Source of the DNA: Micromonospora zamorensis
GTDB lineage: Bacteria; Actinomycetota; Actinomycetes; Mycobacteriales; Micromonosporaceae
Direction of reading: 5' to 3'
Length of the DNA: 64,000 bases
NCBI RefSeq assembly: GCF_900090275.1
Contig: NZ_LT607755.1
Location: 1,364,001-1,428,000 of the forward strand
The notes under the pieces were generated by a model. That model did no database searches. It had not been told where the DNA came from and saw only the letters and a program-made list of their open reading frames with translations. Both the position numbers and the translations under genes were made by a program. Positions 59,622 to 64,000 of this stretch are shown one piece after another. How positions within the stretch are numbered: position 1 is the first letter of the stretch; each line of letters begins with the position of its first letter.

Positions 59622-61297
59622 GCCCGGCGCCGGCTCGGCGGGTGGTCTCGGCGGTGCGGCGGCGCGTTCCGCGGCGTTTGCGTATCGCGCTCCGCCGTGC
59701 CGCCGTGGGCACGCGGCCCTGGGAGACCCCTTCGATACGCGAGCTCTGTGAGCTTCCCGCTGGTACGCCGCTGCTGGTGCACGCGGGCGGGGTCGCAGGC
59801 GACCGGGCGCTGGCCGGCGTGGTACGCGCCATGGCCCGGTTGCCCGAGTTCCACCTGGCGCTGGTCCGCGGCGAGGCGGAGCGGGCGGCCACCGAGGACC
59901 TGATCCGCCGGGCCGGCAAGGCCCGGCGGCGGATCCACGAGGTGCCGCGCCCGAACACGATGACCGCAGCGTTCCTCGCCTCGGCGGACGTGGCCGTGTT
60001 CGGGTTCGAGCCGGACGCCGGTCTCGCGCTGCTCGACACCTACCTCGCCGCCGGGCTGCGCGTCGTCGCGGCGGACAGCCGGGCGGCCCGCGAGCACCTG
60101 GCCCGGCACCGGGCCGGAGACTTCTTCGCGCCCGGTTCGCTGCCCTCCTTTGCGAAGGCGGTGGAGCGGGCCTGGCAGCGCGGGGACGCGCCGCCCGCAC
60201 CGGACGAGCTGCCGGTCGCGCCGATCGAGGCTGGCACCCCGGGTCCCTGGCGGGCGCTCGGCGCCGGTCCCGTCCGGTTGGGGCTGGGCACGGCCAACTA
60301 CGCCGGGCAACTCTCCGCCCTGGCGGTGGCGCTCACCGCCGCGCGGGCGGACGTCGGCATCGAACTGGTGATGGCCAAGCCGCCGGCCACCTATCGTTAC
60401 CCGGCCGACCGCTACCTGAACTACCCGGGCGAACACAGGCTCGACGTGCAGGGGGAGCAGGCCCTCCGGGTGCTCGGCTGGTACACGCACCTGATCGTGG
60501 ACGCGTTCCGCCCGGTGCTCGGCCGGGGCAACGGCGACGACATCTCCGCAGACCTGCCCGCGCTGCGTCGGGCCCGGCTCAAGGTCGCGTTGCTGGCGCA
60601 CGGCAGCGAGATCCGCCATCCGGGCGCGCACCTGGAGCGGCACGCCGAGTCCGCGTTCCGGGACGCGGACTCCGAACTGCGCGAGCGGCTCACCATGGTG
60701 GCCGAGCGGAACCGGCGCACCGCAGAGGAGAGCGGCCTGCCGTTCTTCGTGACCACCCCCGACCTGCTGGACGACGTGCCGTTCGCCACCTGGGCGCCGC
60801 TGATCGTCGACGTGGACGGCTGGGCCTGCGACCGCCCGGTGCTGGAGCGCGCCCGGCCGGTGGTGCTGCACGCGCCGTCGAAGCGGTGGACCAAGGGCAC
60901 CGACCGGCTCCTGCCGCGGTTGCAGGAGCTGGACGAGCGACGGATCATCGAGTTGCGCTTGGTGGAGGGTCTGCCGCACAACGAGATGCGTCGCCTGGTG
61001 CAGGACTGCGACATCATGGTCGACCAGTTGGTGATGGGCAGTTACGGCACCTTTTCCTGCGAGGGGATGGCCGCCGGCAAGGTCGTGGTGGCGTACGTCA
61101 GCGAGGGGCCGCACCGGGCGGCCGGCGTCTCGCCGCCGATCGCCAACGCCACTCCCAGCACCCTGGTCAAGACGATCGAATCGTTGCTCGACGACCGGCC
61201 CGCCGCGGTCGCCCTCGCCGCGGAGGGCGCGCGTTACGTCCGTGCCCACCACGACGGGCGACGGACCGCCGAGGTTTTCGATGCCTTCCTCCGGTGA
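59618..61297 (+). CDS. GT-B-type glycosyltransferase (large, two lobes)
   Basis: A 559-aa soluble protein. Residues about 50-190 resemble a glycosyltransferase C-terminal lobe (AFLASADVAVFGFEPDAGLALLDTYLAAGLRVV). A second region from about 225 to the end looks like another GT-B half (VVLHAPSKRWTKGTDRLLPRL; DQLVMGSYGTFSCEGMAAGKVVVAYVSEG), with the donor-site Ser-Tyr-Gly and Glu. It probably adds a sugar to the surface polymer. It overlaps the upstream gene by ATGA; the N-terminal half is atypical and may be a separate domain. Confidence 0.8.
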   Translation: MSPAPARRVVSAVRRRVPRRLRIALRRAAVGTRPWETPSIRELCELPAGTPLLVHAGGVAGDRALAGVVRAMARLPEFHLALVRGEAERAATEDLIRRAGKARRRIHEVPRPNTMTAAFLASADVAVFGFEPDAGLALLDTYLAAGLRVVAADSRAAREHLARHRAGDFFAPGSLPSFAKAVERAWQRGDAPPAPDELPVAPIEAGTPGPWRALGAGPVRLGLGTANYAGQLSALAVALTAARADVGIELVMAKPPATYRYPADRYLNYPGEHRLDVQGEQALRVLGWYTHLIVDAFRPVLGRGNGDDISADLPALRRARLKVALLAHGSEIRHPGAHLERHAESAFRDADSELRERLTMVAERNRRTAEESGLPFFVTTPDLLDDVPFATWAPLIVDVDGWACDRPVLERARPVVLHAPSKRWTKGTDRLLPRLQELDERRIIELRLVEGLPHNEMRRLVQDCDIMVDQLVMGSYGTFSCEGMAAGKVVVAYVSEGPHRAAGVSPPIANATPSTLVKTIESLLDDRPAAVALAAEGARYVRAHHDGRRTAEVFDAFLR

Positions 61298-61340
61298 CCC
61301 GCCCCCACCTGTGCCCCACCCCAACGAGGAGAAGCACCCG

Positions 61341-62960
61341 ATGCAAGCTGGCCCGAAGAGCGATGCCCGACCGACCCGGCGACGGGTGGTGATGCTGGTC
61401 GACAACGGGGTCCACGGCGACTCTCGGGTGCAGAAGGCCGCGCGGTCCGCGGCGGACGCCGGCTGGGAGGTCGTCCTCCTCGGCATCCGCAACGCACGCT
61501 CCGAGGCGGACAGCTGGCGGATCGGCGATGCGGAGGTGCGGCTGCTGCGCGTGCCCAAGCCGCTGCACCGGCTGCCCCGGGAGTACCGCCGGTCGCTGCG
61601 CCGGCCGCTGGCGTACGCGTCGACCACCGCGGCCGCCTACCGGGTCCAGGAGATCAAGGCCTGGAAGGCCGACCTCTACGAGCGCCGGGTCCGCGTCCAG
61701 GCCCTCGACGGTGGGCTTCTCAGCCCGGTGAGGCGGGCGGCCCAGCTGCCGTCCCGCGCCGCCGCCACGGCGCTGGCCCGATGGGTGCGGTTCCGCAGCG
61801 GGGAGACCCGTCGCCTGCGCAAGCTCCAGGCCGACCCCGAGGCGCCGCTCACCCGGCTGCCCGTCCGGTTCTGGCAGGGCCTGCTGGGCAACCGCGCCTG
61901 GCGTCGGCTGGACCCGGGCCTGTGGGACTTCGAGCTGGCCTTCCGGACCGCGCTCGACGAGCTGAAGCCGGACATCATCCACGCCAACGACTTCCGGATG
62001 CTCGGCATCGGGGCGCGGGCGAAGCTGCGGGCGCGGGCCGCCGGCCGCGACACCAAGCTGGTCTGGGACGCACACGAGTTCGTCGGTGGCATCACCGGCC
62101 GTGCCGACAACCCGCGCTGGCTGCCGGCCCAGATCGCCTACACGGCCGAGTACGCCGCCTACCCGGACGCGGTGGTGACGGTCTCCGACACCCTGGCCGA
62201 CCTGCTCCAGGAGACCCATGCCCTGCCCGAGCGGCCGGCTGTGGTGCTCAACGCGCCGATGGCCCCGCCGGCCGAGGCCGACGGCGACGTGCCGGACCTG
62301 CGGGCGCTGTGCGGCGTCGACGACGGGACGCCGCTGCTCGTCTACTCGGGCGCCGTGAATCCGAGCCGCGGCTGCCAGATCATGGTGGAGGCACTGCCGG
62401 AACTGCCCGACGTGCACGTCGCGTTCGTGACGATCAACCCGAATGGCGACAACCAGTTCTCCGAGGCGTTGCGGGAACGGGCCGTCGAGCTAGGCGTCGC
62501 GGACCGCGTGCACCTGCTGCCGTACGTGTTGCACTGGCAGGTGGTGCCGTTCCTGTCCGGCGCGGACGCCGGGGTCATCCCGATCCACCACAAGCCCAAC
62601 CACGAGCTGGCGCTGATCACGAAGTTTCTGGAATACGCGCATGCCCGCCTGCCCATCGTGGTCAGTGACGTGAAGACCATGGCGCAGACCGCGCGGGCCA
62701 CCGGTCAGGGTGAGGTGTTCACCGCGGAGGACCTGACCGACTACGCCCGGGCGGTGCGGGCCGTGCTCGCCGACCCGAAGCGTTACCGAGCTGCCTACGA
62801 CGAGCCCGGCCTGCTGGAGGCATGGACGTGGGAGGCCCAGGCCCGGATCCTCGACGAGCTGTACAACTCGCTGCTGGGCACGCCCCAAACCGGCGGGGCG
62901 CGTCCTCCGTCCGGCCGGCGGCCCGAGGTCGAGCGGGAGTTCGCGGGCACCTCGCGCTGA
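61341..62960 (+). CDS. GT-B-type glycosyltransferase
   Basis: A 539-aa glycosyltransferase. The N-lobe opens with VVMLVDNGVHGDSRVQKAARSAADAGWEVVLLG (the common acceptor-side start of GT4 enzymes), and the C-lobe carries YSGAVNPSRGCQIMVEAL and SGADAGVIPIHHKPNHELALITKFLEYAHARLPIVVSD, with the donor-site Glu. A charged insert of about 100 residues separates the lobes. ATG 61341 with GAGGAGAAG upstream is preferred; ATG 61281 would add 20 residues and overlap the previous gene. It probably glycosylates the exported polymer. Confidence 0.88.
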   Translation: MQAGPKSDARPTRRRVVMLVDNGVHGDSRVQKAARSAADAGWEVVLLGIRNARSEADSWRIGDAEVRLLRVPKPLHRLPREYRRSLRRPLAYASTTAAAYRVQEIKAWKADLYERRVRVQALDGGLLSPVRRAAQLPSRAAATALARWVRFRSGETRRLRKLQADPEAPLTRLPVRFWQGLLGNRAWRRLDPGLWDFELAFRTALDELKPDIIHANDFRMLGIGARAKLRARAAGRDTKLVWDAHEFVGGITGRADNPRWLPAQIAYTAEYAAYPDAVVTVSDTLADLLQETHALPERPAVVLNAPMAPPAEADGDVPDLRALCGVDDGTPLLVYSGAVNPSRGCQIMVEALPELPDVHVAFVTINPNGDNQFSEALRERAVELGVADRVHLLPYVLHWQVVPFLSGADAGVIPIHHKPNHELALITKFLEYAHARLPIVVSDVKTMAQTARATGQGEVFTAEDLTDYARAVRAVLADPKRYRAAYDEPGLLEAWTWEAQARILDELYNSLLGTPQTGGARPPSGRRPEVEREFAGTSR

Positions 62961-62970
62961 CTCGGACAGA

Positions 62971-63010
62971 CGATTCGGCCGGCTCCCCTCCAGGGCAGCC
63001 GGCCGAATCG
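62971..63010. terminator. Bidirectional hairpin between convergent glycosyltransferase genes
   Basis: CGATTCGGCCGGCT (62971-62984) and AGCCGGCCGAATCG (62997-63010) form a perfect 14-bp stem with a 12-base loop, followed by TTT on the plus strand, between genes ending at 62960 and 63030. Confidence 0.8.
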
Positions 63011-63029
63011 TTTCCTGCTGGTCCGCCGG

Positions 63030-64000
63030 TCAGTCGGCCGTGGCCGGCGGCTCCAGCAGCAGCCGGTCGAAGTCCTTCTGCGTGACCGACCAGTCCCAGG
63101 TGCTCAGCACGTGCGCCGCCGCCGCCCGGCCCGCCTCGCGCCAGACCTCCTCGGACGCGGTGAGGGCCAGGATCCGCTCGGCGGCCTCTTCCGGCGTACC
63201 GACCACCCAGTCGCTGGGGAAGAGGGTCCGGGCGCTGTGTGGGCGGCCGGCGAAGAACGGCCAGTCGCGTACCACCGGCACGGCGCCGCTGGCCGCGCCC
63301 TCGACGAGCGCGCAGTGGAAGCTCTCCCGCAGCGAGGTGCTGAGGATGACCCCGACGTCGGTGAGCGCGCCGGGGACGTCGTCGGTGCGGCCGAATCGCA
63401 CGACGGCGCCGGACGACTCCAGCTCAGCCAGTTCGGCGTCGAGTTCCTGGACGTACGCCTTGATCGCCGGGCTGAGCTCCGGGTTGAGGGCGTCGCCGAT
63501 CAGCTTGAGGCGGTACCGCTCGTCCCGTCGACGCAGCTCCCGTAGCACGTCCAAGGCCCAGCGCGGGTCCTTGGCCAGCGAACTCAGGCCGACCAGCCCG
63601 AGGGTGAACCGGCTGTCGGCGGAGGCCTTGGGCGCTACGTACCGGTGCAACTCCATCGCGTTGTTGATCATGTGCGTCCGGGGACCCTGCGGGGCGCCCA
63701 GCCGCGGCACCGCGGCCAACGCCAGGTCGCGGAGGTGCTCGGAGACGAAGACCAGGTCGTCCACCCGGGACCAGTCGGTCAGGTGCGGCCACCAACTGAA
63801 CGCCTCGAAGCTGTGCAGGCGGACGACGACCCGGGTCGTGCCCGGGTCGATCATTGTCAGCATCGCGGCTCCCAGGTTGCACCAGTCCACAAAGACCGTG
63901 TCCGCCCAGTCGAGGTGGGGACCCCACGCCTCCTGGACCTCCCCGGCCCGCTTGGAGCTGCCGGCGAGCATGTGGTGCACCACGTTCGTGCGCCCATTGC
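63030..64000 (-). CDS. Glycosyltransferase, 5' end outside the window
   Basis: The C-terminal 323 residues or so of a GT-B glycosyltransferase: VSEHLRDLALAAVPRLG, FTLGLVGLSSLAKDPRWALDVLRELRRRDERYRLKLIGD and the donor-site block SLRESFHCALVEGAASGAVPVVRDWPFFAGR. The frame stays open to the window edge, so the true start is beyond 64000; the GTG at 63983 is internal. It is convergent with the previous glycosyltransferase and probably part of the same surface-polymer locus. Confidence 0.87.
   Translation of the reverse strand, partial: NGRTNVVHHMLAGSSKRAGEVQEAWGPHLDWADTVFVDWCNLGAAMLTMIDPGTTRVVVRLHSFEAFSWWPHLTDWSRVDDLVFVSEHLRDLALAAVPRLGAPQGPRTHMINNAMELHRYVAPKASADSRFTLGLVGLSSLAKDPRWALDVLRELRRRDERYRLKLIGDALNPELSPAIKAYVQELDAELAELESSGAVVRFGRTDDVPGALTDVGVILSTSLRESFHCALVEGAASGAVPVVRDWPFFAGRPHSARTLFPSDWVVGTPEEAAERILALTASEEVWREAGRAAAAHVLSTWDWSVTQKDFDRLLLEPPATAD

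Overview
The window is a chromosomal segment from a very GC-rich actinobacterium, most likely a Micromonosporaceae (Micromonospora-like) genome. The signs are strong G/C third-position bias, many GTG starts, leaderless promoters with TANNNT -10 boxes directly before start codons, a SARP/BTAD regulator, an actinobacterial SAM-IV riboswitch, a cysteine-type leader peptide and an actinobacterial c-di-AMP (ydaO-type) riboswitch. No tRNA, rRNA, CRISPR array, transposase or prophage was recognised. The genus is an inference.

Layout. 1-12,140: mixed metabolic and regulatory genes (DUF1062 protein, Gfo/Idh/MocA oxidoreductase, a NarL-type two-component pair, a TetR gene, a divergent XRE/SDR pair, a large membrane hydrolase, two small membrane proteins, an alpha/beta hydrolase). 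12,200-17,400: a large BTAD/AAA regulator with SARP-like heptamer repeats in its upstream region, then a CPA1 cation/proton antiporter. 17,399-20,283 (minus strand): a polar amino acid ABC transporter whose leader carries a SAM-IV riboswitch followed by a cysteine-type leader peptide ORF, which points to cystine or another sulfur amino acid as substrate. 20,359-34,290: APC permease, CorA, several one-gene metabolic units, an SCP2/glycogen-debranching pair, DUF72 and a secreted SGNH hydrolase. 35,443-41,390: topoisomerase IV-type subunits B and A; subunit A is interrupted by a 435-residue intein with a LAGLIDADG homing-endonuclease region. 41,400-43,370: palindromic elements around a frameshifted SpoU-type methyltransferase and an AlkB gene. 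43,364-48,365: acyltransferase, small exported or membrane proteins, a c-di-AMP riboswitch driving a secreted C39-like protease, and an alpha/beta hydrolase.

48,393-64,000 is a cell-surface glycopolymer (teichoic-acid-like) cluster. The minus-strand part has two tandem polysaccharide pyruvyl transferases, a CDP-glycerol/ribitol phosphotransferase-type polymerase, a fused cytidylyltransferase-SDR resembling CDP-ribitol synthase, and a TagGH-type ABC exporter. A leaderless TetR gene with a nested palindrome over its promoter sits at the divide. The plus-strand operon encodes a DegT aminotransferase, its Gfo/Idh/MocA partner and two glycosyltransferases, with a further glycosyltransferase running off the right edge. 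Together these could activate ribitol phosphate, polymerise it, decorate it with amino sugar and pyruvate, and export it.

The most notable items are the ParC intein with a probable co-conversion tract, the stacked SAM-IV riboswitch plus cysteine leader peptide on one transporter operon, the SARP-type heptamer array, and a U-tract terminator placed between parE and parC.
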